From Eustoma russellianum (Eukaryota > Streptophyta > Magnoliopsida > Gentianales > Gentianaceae), in NCBI GenBank assembly GCA_036186865.1, contig AP025041.1, forward strand, positions 42,367,424-42,431,423: a DNA stretch of 64,000 nucleotides, in the 5' to 3' direction. Positions 43,989 to 55,686 of the stretch are shown here, piece after piece. The notes under the pieces were generated by a model. That model worked only from the letters and a program-made list of their open reading frames with translations, was not told the DNA's origin and made no database searches. How positions within the stretch are numbered: position 1 is the stretch's first letter; each line of letters opens with the position of its first letter. The translations under genes were made by a program, and so were the position numbers.

Positions 43989-45450
43989 ATGCCCAGAACC
44001 AAAGCAGCAAAAACTGCGTTGAAGCTGAAGCATGGTTTAAAAAAATCACAAACATGACATCTAGCTCCATTGTAAACTACTTGCCGCCAAGAATGGCAGG
44101 AAGAAAACAGCAAAGTTGCTCTGCTAAGGAAGCTGCAATATAGGGAACATAAAGTCATAATTCTTGTGAAGCCAGAAAGCCCACTGATTCCGGCTTCTTC
44201 AAGAATGGCTCCAGTTTTGAAGATAGTGATTCCTTCTCCTTCATGGAAGCTCTGATGACGAAGGATCAACTACGAAACTCAGGAAAGGTGTTAGAGTCAC
44301 CACTGAAGAATCCTCCTCTGTTTTCACGCATGGCGATGCTGCTGCAGATGCGCTGGATGCTTCGGATGACGATGCAACTTGTTCTTCAAGCTTGAACTCC
44401 CAGGAAGAACATGTTGAAGAAGGAGAATCCGGCCCAAAAGATGGTCCAATGGGTAAATACCTTCCAGATGTGATAGCTCATGTTAGTCAACCACCAATTA
44501 GCCTCCAAAATTACATCACGTGACTTCCCCACCTCCTTTCTCCTCCACACCCAATAACTTATTGCCACGTGTCCTTGCCACTGCTAGCCACCTTCCCCCT
44601 ACAACAGTCAAACCCTCCAAAATTCAAAATCTCAAGTCTTCCACCCAACAACCAACCCAACCTGCAGCTCAGCCAGCACAAGGCAGAGCTTGGAACACAC
44701 TTTTTACGAACAACAGGAAACCTGAGCACGACCTCAGGCTCAAAAAACTTGAAGTGAGTATCCATGCAAGATGCACATCAACATATATGAGCTACACAAT
44801 GATGAGGAGATAGATCGTTGTCTTGTAGGCTGCTTTGTTGGAAGGTTCCTAGGATGACAAGCAATGCACAATCTCACCAAGGCCTGGAAGGTTGAGTACA
44901 AAGGGAAATTTCATATTTCTGGATGGGTAATCTTCAAGCTCGAGTCAGCCAAGGAGATGGATGACGTGCTCTGCACAGGACCATATTTTGTGTATGGCAG
45001 ACCTCTCATTCTTAAGAAAATACCCAGATTCTTTACATTTGGAGTTACGTAAATGGCGCAGGTCCCAGTGTAGGTGAAATTTCCCAACCTCTCTCTGACA
45101 CTTTGGGTTGACCAGGTTCTCTCTAGCATATGCTCTCAGCTCGGCACACCACTGTATGCTGACCATCTCACAACCAACGGGAGCACATGGAATCATGCTT
45201 GTGCTCTTGTTGAAGTTGGCCTCAGTGAGGAACTGATGAACTCAGTAGAGTTAGTGCTCTCAAATGGCACTACAATCATTCAGAAATCAAAGTACGAGCG
45301 ACTTCCGATGTTTTGCAGAGATTGCATGCACCTAGGACACAGCTCAGCCACAACCCGTCACTTTTTCCCACCATTCTCCTATCAAAAAAGCAGCAGAGGA
45401 CCTAGTGTCATCTCTGCCAAATCCCAGCCCAGCCACAAACTAATGTAGCA
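43989..45450 (+). pseudogene. LINE ORF1, broken
   Basis: After the start the frame breaks quickly. The readable core is AWKVEYKGKFHISGWVIFKL, DDVLCTGPYFVYGRPLILKK and CSQLGTPLYADHLTTN, the DUF4283 region. The CCHC-type knuckle ERLPMFCRDCMHLGHSSATT lies at about 45300-45357. A P/S/T-rich tail follows. Better preserved than the intron copy in the core. Confidence 0.75.
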
Positions 45451-45809
45451 GCTGCCCCAAAAACAGACAAAAACAAAGGCCAACCAGAACCAGCCGGCCC
45501 TTCCACCAACTCACCCCAGCCAACCACCCACTGCTGCCACTGCTAGAAACTCACGCCATGAGCTTGTGGTCGCCCTGTTTAGATACGTACAAATAATTGA
45601 CGGCTGCCATGCCTGTCTGAGGTTGATCCTGACTTATAGGGTCTGGGGCAGCATGGAAGCGTCTACGTTAAGAATCACGTGGAGAGAATCAACTCATTAC
45701 TTCAGGACGGCTTCATTGAAGTAATGTCCAGGTCAAAAGCCCTTGCCATGAGAAAAAAAACTCAAAACCCCTCATGGCAAGGCCAAAGTACGACCAGATA
45801 CTTAACCTT

Positions 45810-46740
45810 ATGATAATTAGTTTTTGGAATATTAGGGGCTGCAACAAGTCCCTAAAACAAAATGGTGTTTATAATTTTGTCAAAAAATAAAACAAAATGG
45901 TGTCTATAATTTTGTCAAAAGACACAAAATAGATATCTTCAGAATATTAAAAACAAAATTGAACAACAAAATACATCTATTCCTAAAGCAAAGTTTGTAA
46001 CATATAAGTTTGTAAAGAATGTTGACTCACATGAGGCCAAACGAATTTTGCTATGTTGAAAACCGTCCTTAGTTTATGTTTAGGTCATTGCCACTGACCC
46101 CCAAGTCATGCACTGTAAAATCACCTCTCATGTGACTGGAGTGAGACTACAAGCCACTTTTGCCTATGGATTTAACAAACTTGTTGACAGGCGTCCATTG
46201 TGGAATACTCTTAAACTAGAGCCAAATGCAAACTGATCCTTGGATTGTTCTGGTGACTTCAAGTGCATTCTAAATGAAGAGGAGAGAATAGGAGGCATGT
46301 CGGCAACTAATTATGAGCTGCAAGACCAACTCAACTGTTTCCTACAGAGCGGATTGATGGAGATCACCTCATGAGGATGCTTTTGCACTTGAGATAATGG
46401 CTCTGTCAAGTCTAGACTTAATAGAGTCATGGCCAACAATGTATTTATGGAGACATGCCCCTGGCGAAGGTACATTTTTTCCCAGCTGGATGCCTTTCTG
46501 ATCACTCACCTAGTGTGCTCTGCCTTGATCATACCTGACCTACCATCGAAATCTCCTTTAAATTCTTCAATATGTGGGCTGACCACGAGGATTTCCTTCC
46601 TGTGGTCATTATTCACTGGAGCCAAAGAGCCTATGGTTCATCCATGTTTCATATTTGCAGGAAACTTTAAGCACTGAAAGCTCCCCTCAGGGAGCTGAAT
46701 AGGAAGTCCTACTTGCATATCTCAAGCAGAGCCGACTAGG
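45810..46740 (+). pseudogene. LINE endonuclease, broken
   Basis: ATG at 45810 opens MIISFWNIRGCNK. A short internal duplication repeats AAACAAAATGGTGT..ATAATTTTGTCAAAA (45857 and 45892). ATFAYGFNKLVDRR and CSGDFKCILNEEERIGG are visible in later frames, the second being the GDFN-like catalytic box. Confidence 0.75.
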
Positions 46741-47890
46741 CTGTGGAAGATCTGGAATGCATGCAAAAACACCCAGATGGTCAATGGGACACTCCCAACT
46801 GGAAGGACAGGCTACAAAAACAAAGACAACTGACATTCAACCTACTAGAGGCTGAAAGGAAATTCTTTGCCCAGCTCGCCAAAGGCAACTTATTAATTTT
46901 GAGTGACAGGAACATAAAATTCTTCCACTCTATAATTAAAAGGAACAGAGCAAAAAGAAGCATTACTGGAGTGCAGCTCGCCGATGGCAGTATGTCCACT
47001 TCTATTGAGCATGCTGGACAGCAATTTGTTCAGTTATTCGCTGACCTTCTTGGCGCAGCTCATCAGTGCAGCAAATCAAGGCACAAGCACTGAATAGCGG
47101 TCCCAGACTCCCTGCACAGCTTGCTGACTCACTCATTGCTTCTGACTTAGAAGATGATATCAAATCAGCTCTGCACTCTATTGGGAAAGATAAAGCGTCT
47201 GGTCCTGATGGTTACACCTCTTACTTCTTTATCACTCTATCTGGTTGCTGTAGTGCAGGAGTTCTTCAGGAATGACGTACTATTTAAACAGCTCAACCAT
47301 GCCAATATTGTTGTGGTCTCCAAGGATGCTCATGTTAACAGAGTGCAAGATTACAGACCTATCTCTTGATGCAACGTGATATACAAGATCATATCTAAGA
47401 TCCTGGCAAATAGATTGGCGTCAGTTATGACTAGCCTCATTGACCATGCCCAAGTAGGTTTTCTCAAGGGCATATCTATAATGGAGAATGTCTTCTTGGT
47501 GCAGAAGCTGATCAGGGAATATGGACGAAAAGGTACAGCTCCTAAATGCATGCTAAAAATTGACATCAGGGAAGCTTTTGATTCTATTAGCTGGACTTTT
47601 CTCAGAGACATGCTTCTAGGTCTGGGATTTCCTGCTGCATTCACTGAATGGATCATGGAGTGTGTGCCATCCATCTCATATTCAGTCTCCATCAATGGCA
47701 GCCATATGGATTATTTCAGGGCAGACGTGGATGAGGCAGGGAGACCCCATCTCCTCTTTTCAATTTGTTATTAGCATGGAGTACCTCTCAAGACTCCTCA
47801 GATAACTGCATTGTGACAAGGGGTTTCACCTTCATTTCGGCTGTGCTGAGCAGCATATCACTCACGTCTGCTTTGCTGATGACCTTATCC
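46741..47890 (+). pseudogene. LINE linker and reverse transcriptase, 3'-truncated
   Basis: Linker EAERKFFAQLAKGNLLILSD at 46848-46908 and FFHSIIKRN follow one another. RT motifs include IGKDKASGPDGYTSYFF, FFRNDVLFKQLNHANIV, KIISKILANRLASVM, KIDIREAFDSISWTF and, at the very end, THVCFADDLIL. Frameshifts separate them. The domain ends at the truncation point. Confidence 0.85.
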
Positions 47891-48734
47891 TTCAAAACAA
47901 GATTTTGATTCTTTAAAATAATATTTTTATTTTTTGAATCAGCCAAATCGGAGTTACGATTTTCAATATATTACTAAAACAAGTTCATTTTCTAACAACC
48001 CACGTAGGCTACGCATAGTATGGCGTACGCTAAGCCAGACCACAACCGAAATCCTCATATTGGTGTACGCGACGCAGGCACAACTTAGGCTACGCTGTGT
48101 ACGGTGCAGGATACACCGCCAGCGAACCAGAACTACAGAAGTACAGTTTTGACCAATTCTCTCCTTAATAATTTTGACCCAATTTCAGCATGCGGATGTT
48201 TTGTCTTGTCCACCCATCTTTCATGCTCTTTTTTCAGGTTTCTTAAACTCCTACAATTAAATCCAATATGGGCCTTCATCATAGAAGTTCGATCTATTCA
48301 TCTTGGATTTAACTAAAATCGGACCAACAAAAACTTGAATCTTCTTGGTGTTGTACGTGTTATTGGGCCATCAAATTGAATGGCCTTTAGCCCATCTTGA
48401 TATACCCCAACGTCCTGGTCATCATCATGTAAAGTTGGAATTGATTCATCTTCATGTCTCTATGATAAAGCATCATAACCAATCATTTCAATGGTGTGAG
48501 GAAGAGGCTGTTAGAAAATAAGCATGCGTTTTCTATATGCAGAAGCATTAGTGGCTTCAGTTTTGTCTTTTTGCGTAGTTCCTGTACATAACGGTTTCCG
48601 CACTTAATTTACTCATTTATCGCTTAAAGGATTGATTCTTATCAAATCATATGTTAATTTCAGTTAAGTAAATAGTTGATTAAATCTAGATAATTTTATT
48701 CTCTAGGCATATGATCTCTTAAGTATATAAAGTA
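47891..48734. other. Unassigned DNA, possibly decayed retroelement on the minus strand
   Basis: On the minus strand, 48370-48500 reads IGYDALS ... HEDESIPTLHDDDQDVGVY with a stop. The acidic run suggests old coding sequence, perhaps a retroelement gag, but I cannot assign a family. The rest shows nothing recognisable. Confidence 0.25.
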
Positions 48735-48975
48735 TCAACAACAACAACATAACATTACCCTATTACCTTAGAAGCCTCCACCTATGGCGGGGTATGGGGG
48801 GTCGGATGTACGCAAACATATTTATGTGTTAGAAACACAGAGAAGTTGTTTCCCGTTGACCCATAATGAAAATTGCGTGTCGATCAACTGTTGCTTCACA
48901 ATATAAGAAGCGCAGCCAATTTAGTGAGTCATTTTGCTTTATTCCATCATATTCCAAAGTCAAAGAAGAGAGTGT
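48735..48975 (+). mobile_element. SINE-like repeat, copy B
   Basis: Same order of blocks as at 5172-5400: CAACAACAACA start, TATGGCGGGG box, GTACGCAAAC, TGTTAGAAACACAGAGAAG, GTTTCCCGTTGACCC and a shared tail to TCATATTCCAAAGTCAA. This copy has the GGGGTATGG / GGATGTACGCA / GTTTCC...GACCC features that make an Au-SINE relationship plausible. Confidence 0.5.
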
Positions 48976-49196
48976 CTTTGACTGCATTGAAAATGGAAAA
49001 TAAGTATACAAAGTATCATGTATCTTTAAACTCATACCTATTATACTTATTGTTGCATAATTCATAATCATATCATGTTGATTGCGTTTGCAGTCTATAA
49101 GGTCAGAGTATTTGGTGGACTTATGATCATCCCTTGTACCATCGAAACATATCCTTTACACAGGAACTTTTATGAACTGAAATTGAGTGAGATACT
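48976..49196. other. Short flank left of Copia-2
   Basis: No feature recognised. It ends with ATACT (49192-49196), the Copia-2 target duplication. Confidence 0.5.
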
Positions 49197-50468
49197 TGTT
49201 AAGTTATAAATTATTTTGATGATGAAAAGATGTTTTAAATAAGTTAAATTAATGTTTGAGACTTGATGCAAGATGAGAAAATTACACTATGTCAAAAATA
49301 GTTGAGATTGAAACTCACTCTCCAACATCGATCTCTCAGGCTAGGGACTTCGATCGATCGATGTCACTTCAGCCTCTGACTTCGATCGATCGATGTCAAT
49401 CAGAAAGGTTTCTGTCCAACATCGATCTCTCAACCCAGGGACATCGATCGATCGATGTCACTTCAGTCTCTTCTCAGTGAGACTTCGATCGATCGATGTC
49501 AGTCAGAAAGCATTCTGTCCAACATCGATCTCTCAGGCTGGGGGACATCGATCGATCGATGTCACTTCAGCCTCTGACATCGATCGATCGATGTCAGCAG
49601 TTCAAAAAACTGAAAAGTTTCTAGAGGACATCGATCTCTCCCCCAGGCACTTCGATCGATCGATGTCCCCCAGAATTCAAATTTTTTTGAACGTTGGAAC
49701 AAAATCCAAGAGAGAGTCATGGTATTTTCTCTTTCCGATCTTCCAACTATTTGGGCATTATCTTGATATTTGGAGTAGTTCAAGACATGGTGGAGAGCTC
49801 AAAAACGTGGTGAACTTCATCTATAAATAGAAGAGTCTTGGATGAGGCAAACACACACTTTCAACATCATCTAGCTTCATTTTTTATTGTTGTATAGTTC
49901 TCTCATACTTGTAAATTTGCTTAAAGCATGTTAAGCTTTTCCTTGCTTTTCATTGTTGTATATTGAGAGATAGAGAGTCAAGCACAAGAGGAACCATAAA
50001 TATTTGATCTCTTGCTTGTGCTTAGACTAGTGAGAAAGTGTGAATCTTACTATACTTCTTCAACCCACTGTGAGAAAGTTCTTGAGGGAATTTTGTTGAA
50101 GTTGTGAGGTAGCACGAAGTTGTTATTGCTAAGAGCTGTAGTTGTTGTAGTTGCACAAGTGTGGTTTGTGCAAGAAGTTGCTGTTGTTGCTTACACTAAG
50201 GTGTTAGTGTAAGTGTTGTTGTGGTTGTTCTTATTGCTTTAATAAGAAGAGTAGCTGTTGAAAATCCACTTTGGCAACAAAGTGGTAGTGGAGTAGAATC
50301 ATTTACGATTCGAACCACTCTATATCCGGTGTACACATTCATTGCATCTCATCTCCCATTCTTGCTTTGATTTTGAATTTCTTTTGAGTTGAGCCAAACA
50401 AGAAAAATTCCGCAAAAGTGCCAAACACTCTATTCACCCCCCCTCTAGAGTGTATTTTGGACCTAACA
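49197..50468 (+). repeat. Copia-2 5' LTR with ATCGAT palindrome array
   Basis: Seven nearly perfect copies of (C)TTCGATCGATCGATGTC or CATCGATCGATCGATGTC lie at 49348-49670, interleaved with four ACATCGATCTCTC strings. The TATAAATA box is at 49822-49829. A U3 segment of about 120 bp that is present in the 3' LTR (around 58350-58470) is missing here. Confidence 0.9.
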
Positions 50469-50469
50469 A

Positions 50470-50483
50470 TTGGTATCAGAGCC
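50470..50483 (+). other. Copia-2 primer-binding site
   Basis: TTGGTATCAGAGCC one base after the LTR is complementary to initiator-Met tRNA and is intact. Confidence 0.9.
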
Positions 50484-50531
50484 TAACCTTGATTGCTTGG
50501 CCTATCTTTGCAAGTAGCAAGGTTAAAGATC

Positions 50532-51893
50532 ATGGCAATGACAACCTCAACCTCAACCTCTTCATCTCACACCTCATCTCCTAATCCTACTGCACTATTT
50601 TCCAGATCAAACACTAAAGCACCTATGCTTGATGCCGAAAATTATACTTTGTGGAAATTTCGAATGATCAATCATTTGAAAGGCTGTGGATTTGATATAT
50701 GGAGAGCCGTTGTTAAAGGAATTGAAGTTCCTATGATTACTAACTCAAAAGGAGAATCAATGTTCAAAGACGAGGATGGCTACACCGACGAAGAGAAAAT
50801 AAAAACTGCCATCAATGGCAAAGCATTTGATATTCTCTCAAGTGCTCTTACCACCACTGAGCTCATAAGATTTCAAGGTCTTGAAACAGCCCATGAGGCA
50901 TGGAAAAGGCTTGAATTGATACACGAAGCCACTGAGCAAGTAAGAATGGCCAAAAGACTCATGCTTATGAAGGAGTATGAGATGTTCGGAATGAAGAGCG
51001 GTGAAAAGATTGAGGAGACAATCGACCGATTCACACGAATAGTGAATCAACTCTCCATGGTGGACAAGAAAATCTCAAATGAAGATCTTGTTACAAAACT
51101 CCTCACCTCCTTGCCAAGAGAATGGACACCTAAAGTCACCGGCATCACCGAATCAAAGAATCTCAAGACTCTTACTCTTGATGAGCTATCCGGTAATCTT
51201 CTTACTCATGAAATTCTTATTGATGAACAAAATAGAATGAATTCTATCAAGCCCACACAAACATCACACAAAGGGTTGGTGGTAGAATCCGATGAATCGG
51301 ATGAGGAAGTTGCCCTTATAGTAAGAAAATTAAGAAGAATGGAAACTAGAAACAAAGCTCAAGAAAGAAAGTTTTTCAAAAGACCACCTAAAGAAAAGGA
51401 AGCAAGTGAAAATTGCTATAGATGTGGACGACCCGGTCACTTCATTGCCGTTTGCCACGTAAAAGAGCCACAAAAGCAAGAGAAGAAGGTCTTTCCTTAA
51501 AAGAAGAAAGCCCTCAATGCAGAGGTAACCACGTGGGATGATCTCCTTTCTGAATCGGAGGGAGAAGAGAGTGAAGATCAAGGTGTTGGACTTGTTGCAA
51601 TAGTTGACAATCCAAAGATTCAACATACTTGTCTCATGGCAGTTGAAGATGATCTTGAGGTAAATTCTAATCCTTCAAATTTGCATGATGAAATAGGAGA
51701 TTTGCAAGATGAATTTGAGAAATTGAATTTAAAATATAAGTATTTGAAGAAAGAGTTCAAGAAATGCATCTTAGAAAATAAGAGCTTGCAAGACAAGAAC
51801 ATTTTGATATTTCAAGAACATGACATCATACTCACCATGCATAAAACCGTAGCTCTTGAAAATGTAGAAATTAGAAAAGATGTGAGAAACTAA
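50532..51893 (+). pseudogene. Copia-2 gag, one premature stop
   Basis: ATG at 50532 (MAMTTSTS) is chosen over the upstream non-ATG opening because Copia-1 has the same start. The UBN2-type core (LDAENYTLWKFRMINHLKGC ...) is open for over 300 codons. The CCHC knuckle CYRCGRPGHFIAVCH at 51415-51460 is intact. TAA at 51498 sits where Copia-1 has CAA, a C-to-T change. After it the frame continues through a coiled-coil-like E/K-rich region to 51893. Sirevirus gag proteins are similarly long. Confidence 0.88.
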
Positions 51894-52600
51894 GGTTAGA
51901 CTTGCAAAGACTAACAAATGGTAAAAATAATTTAGACATATTACTTGGAAATCAAAGAATTGAAAATGATAAATCTGTTTTAGGATTTAATTCATCACAT
52001 TCCTCCATTAAACCTAAGTCTTTAAAGAAAAAGACAAACAATAAAAAAACACAATGAAATTCATCACCTTTTAAACCAAGGCATGTACCCACTTATTTTC
52101 ATTGCAACAAAGTAGGACATGTGAAGAATGAATGTAGAACTAGATTTGGAGGCATGTATGTTTGGAAGCCTAAGGGTCGACAAACTAACCCTAAAGGACC
52201 CAACCATCAAAAGGTACCAATGCATAAATCTTTTAGTTTTTTAGGCACTCAAGATAAATGGAGTAGCCAAAGAAGAAGGAACCAAATGGCTTATGGACAG
52301 CCGATGTTCAACGCACATGACCGGAGACAAAACGCTGTTCACCATGCTCAAGCTCCAAGATGGTAGAACGGTGCATTTTGGCAATGGGAGAGCCAAAATC
52401 CTTGGACATGGAGAAATTGGTAATTCTTCTTTCACTATTAATAATGTATAATATATAAAAGGGCTTAGGTATAATTTGATAAGTGTTAGCCAACTACGTG
52501 ATGCTAATTTTCAAGTTGAATTTGTGAAAAGAAAATGTGTTGTGAAAAAGAACGATAAGATTGTTTTTTAGGCTATACGTAATAACGATGTTTACAAATT
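51894..52600 (+). pseudogene. Copia-2 second knuckle, protease and pre-integrase, broken
   Basis: FHCNKVGHVKNEC (about 52098-52136) is a zinc knuckle that has lost its first cysteine. The protease reads LMDSRCSTHMTGD near 52300, so the catalytic DSG has become DSR; Copia-1 keeps DSG. A frameshift lies upstream of the protease, and TAA or TAG stops follow at about 52449 and 52569 in the pre-integrase region. Confidence 0.8.
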
Positions 52601-53570
52601 TAACACACATGATTTGATATCACAAAATGTTTCTTGCCTAGTTGCCAAAAACGATTTGACTCAACTATGGCATAGACGACTTGGACATATTAGTTTTAAA
52701 AATTTCAAAGAGATTTGCAAAAATGAAAAAGTCCAAGGTCTTCCAAAATTAAATTTCGAAAACCATGGCTTATGTGACACTTGTCAAAAGGCAAAGCTTG
52801 TTAAAACAAGCTTCAATCCCAAAAGTGAAATCTCCACCACCAAACCCCTACAATTACTTCATATGGATTTGTATGGGGATATTGGTATGACAAGTCTAAG
52901 TAGAAAGCATTACACCTTTGTGGTGGTAGATGACTTCTCTAGGTACACTTGGGTAATGTTCTTAGCTAAAAAGAGTGATGTATGCCAAGATTTTATAAAG
53001 CTTTGTAGGAGATTAGAAAATCAAAGAGAAGACACAATTAAGGAAATTAGAAGTGATAGAGGTGGTGAGTTTGATAGAGAATTTCAAGAAATTTGTGTAT
53101 CCAAAGGGTATGGACACAATTCCTCGGCTCCAAGAATTCCTCAACAAAATGGTGTTGTAGAAAGAAAAAAATAGAACACTTCAAGAAATGAGTAGAGCCA
53201 TGTTAAATGAATTTGAGCTACCCAAGTATTTTTGGGCCGAAGCGGTAAACACCGCTTGTCATGTGATCAATAGAGTTTATTTGAGACCATCGCTCAAAAA
53301 GACTCCTTATGAGCTTTGGAAAGGTAGAGTACCAAATATTGGTTATTTCAAGGTTTTTGGTTGCAAGTGCTTTATACTTAACACCAAAGATAACTTGGAT
53401 AAACTCGATTTCAAAGCGAATGAAGGAAACTTTAGGGGATATGTTCAAAATAGCAAAGCATTTAGGGTATATAATAAAAGAAGCATGAAAGTTGAAGAAT
53501 CAATTCATGTAAGTTTAGTGAACTCATTGAGAATGAACCAAATAGTAATGATGCTGATGATGAAATAATT
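52601..53570 (+). pseudogene. Copia-2 integrase, one frameshift
   Basis: GAG-pre-integrase zinc motif LWHRRLGHIS ... CDTCQKAK is followed by the DDE core: LLHMDLYGDIG, VVVDDFSRYTW, IRSDRGGEFD and PQQNGVVERK. One extra A in an A run near 53165 shifts the frame, and NEFELPKYFWAEAVNTACHV and FGCKCFILNTKDNLDK then continue open. These are characteristic Sirevirus pol sequences. Confidence 0.88.
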
Positions 53571-54909
53571 GAAGTAAGTCATATAGAAAAATTTGAGAAT
53601 CGAAAAGGTAATATTGTTATTGATCTTAGAATTGATCCCCTTGAACCTTGGTTGAAGATGAACAAGTAGGAGGAGATACCTCAAATTTACCGCATTCATA
53701 TAAATATAGGAAAGATCACCCTAAAGAGTTAATAATAGGTGAAACTAGTCAAGGCATAATGACTAGGAGGAAATTCAATGAAAATGCCTTCATTTCACAA
53801 GTTGAACCTAAAAATATAAAGGAGGCAATAAATGATGAAGATTGGGTATTAGCCATGCAAAAAGAACTAAATCAATTTGAAAGAAGTGATGTTTAGGAAT
53901 TAGTTGCTAAACCTAGTGACCATCCCGCAATTGGCACTAAATGGGTATTTAAAAACAAAATTGATGATAAAGGAAACATCACTAGAAACAAAGCTAGGTT
54001 GGTAGCTCAAGGATATTGGCAAGAGGAAGGCATAGACTATGATGATACCTTTGCCCCCGTAGTTAGGTTAGAAGCTATTAGGATGCTATTAGCATATGCA
54101 TGCTATAAGGATTTCAAACTATATCAAATGGATGTGAAATCTGCATTCTTGAATGGAATAATTCAAGGAGAAGTATATGTAGCCCAACCTCCGGGGTTTG
54201 AAAATCATGATTATCCAAATCATGTATTTAAACCAAAAAGGCCCTTTATGGACTTAAACAAACTCCTAGGGCTTGGTATGATAGATTAAGTAACTTCCTT
54301 CTTGAAAATTAGTTTTCAAGAGGAAAAGTCGACACTACTCTTTTTATTAAAGAACAAGGAAACCATCAATTGCTTGTTCAAATTTATGTGGATGATATTA
54401 TATTTGGTGCTACTAATGATTCTCTTTGTGAGCATTTTGCTAAATTGATGGAAGGAGAATTTGAAATGAGCATGATGGGTGAACTCAACTACTTTCTTGG
54501 TCTTCAAATCAAGCAAACTCAAGATGGAGTGTATATATCTCAAACGAAGTATACAAAAGATTTGCTCAAGAAGTACAAGTTTGAGGATGGAAGAAGTGTA
54601 AGCACACCAATGAGCACAAGTACAAAGCTTGACAAAGATGAAAAAGGAAAGCCGGTTGAGATAACCAAATATAGGGGTATGATTGGTAGTTTACTTTATT
54701 TAACCGCTAGTAGACCGGATATTTTGCATGCTGTGTGCTTATGTGCTAGATTTCAAAGTATGCCTAAGAAATCGCATATAGTTGCAATTAAACGTATCTT
54801 TAGGTATTTGAAAGGAACTTTGAACTTTGGGTTGTTTTATCCCAAAAATGGTTGTTTTGATTTAAGAGGGTATAGTGACTCCGACTATGCCAGAAATCTT
54901 GTTGATTAA
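53571..54909 (+). pseudogene. Copia-2 reverse transcriptase, a few breaks
   Basis: The RVT_2 domain starts after a variable linker (frame breaks at about 53570 and 53640; TAG at 53896). It shows TKWVFKNKIDDKGN, ARLVAQGYWQEEGIDY, QMDVKSAFLNG and the active site YVDDIIFGAT at about 54386, then ELNYFLGLQIKQTQDG and LLYLTASRPDI. A frameshift near 54230 and a stop at 54311 interrupt it. Confidence 0.9.
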
Positions 54910-55329
54910 AAAAGCACCTCCGGGACATGCCAATTCCTTAGAGATTGCTTAGTTTCTTGGTTCTCTAAGAAACAAAATAGTGTGTCACTCTCAACAGCGG
55001 AATCCGAGTATGTATCGACCGCTTCGTGTTGTGCACAACTACTTTGGATGATCAATATCTTAAATGATTATAATGTTAAGTTTGATAAAGTTCCTATCCT
55101 ATGTGACAACACCTCAGCCATAAGTATAGCGCAAAACCCGGTACATCATAGTAGGACCAAACATATAGAAGTAAGACATCACTTTATAAGGGATTGCATT
55201 CAAAAAGGATTGGTATGCGTTGAATTTGTTCCAACAGACGACCAACTAGCGGATATCTTTACTAAATCCCTTCCCACCGAGACATTCGAATCTATTAAAG
55301 CAAGATTAGGTATGATAAACAATGGTTAG
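54910..55329 (+). pseudogene. Copia-2 RNase H domain
   Basis: After a stop at 54907 the RNase H continues with VSWFSKKQNSVSLSTAESEY, SCCAQLLWM, CDNTSAISIAQNPVHHSRTK and HIEVRHHFIRD, ending FTKSLPTETFESIKARLGM at TAG (55327). The domain is otherwise open and retains its acidic catalytic residues. Confidence 0.88.
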
Positions 55330-55686
55330 AAGGTTAAAAATGTCAAAAATGCAGATTCTTGCATACATCGATCGATCTATGTGGAAGTCTCAGAGACTGA
55401 TGTCTCTTAAGACATCGATCGATGGATGTGTAGGACATCGATCGATCAAAGTCCCAGACATCAATCGATCGATGTCAGCGGGACAAGGTTTATAAAATCT
55501 GCGAAAACCCCCATTTCTTCATTTCATACTTCGAACCCTAACCTCTCTCAGGCGAAAAATACAAACTTCGTCCCCTAAACCACAAATTCCTTGCTCAAGC
55601 TTCATTTTTTTTCAATACTATCTAAATCCACATATATTCTTCAAGTTCCATCACTATATTCAAAAATTTCGTGCCCTAATCTTCTC
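55330..55686 (+). other. Spacer with ATCGAT palindromes between pol and the extra ORF
   Basis: Four copies of (A)CATCGATCGATC-type sequence at 55366-55480 repeat the motif of the LTR array outside the LTR. A shorter version is at 35940-35970 in Copia-1. A pyrimidine-rich stretch then leads to the ORF start. Confidence 0.75.

Larger units (their letters stand above)
43935..47890 (+). mobile_element. Second L1-type LINE, same family, lacking its 3' end
   Basis: Starts near 43935 and shares the ORF1 start (MPRTKAAKTALKLKHG at 43989), DUF4283-like core, knuckle, endonuclease and RT with the intron LINE. The match stops abruptly at about 47890, just after the CFADDLIL box. The thumb, zf-RVT and 3' untranslated region are missing. 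LINEs usually lose the 5' end, so the loss must come from deletion or later rearrangement. Confidence 0.8.

Noticed and set aside
49326..49670. CRISPR-like array
   Set aside because: Repeats are palindromic and spaced irregularly, spacers are themselves repeated, the DNA is a plant retrotransposon LTR and no cas genes exist.
49289..49830. TSIDRC/RSIDVT-repeat peptides in the Copia LTRs as repeat proteins
   Set aside because: The peptides are frame readings of the ATCGAT palindrome array and are broken by stops in other copies.
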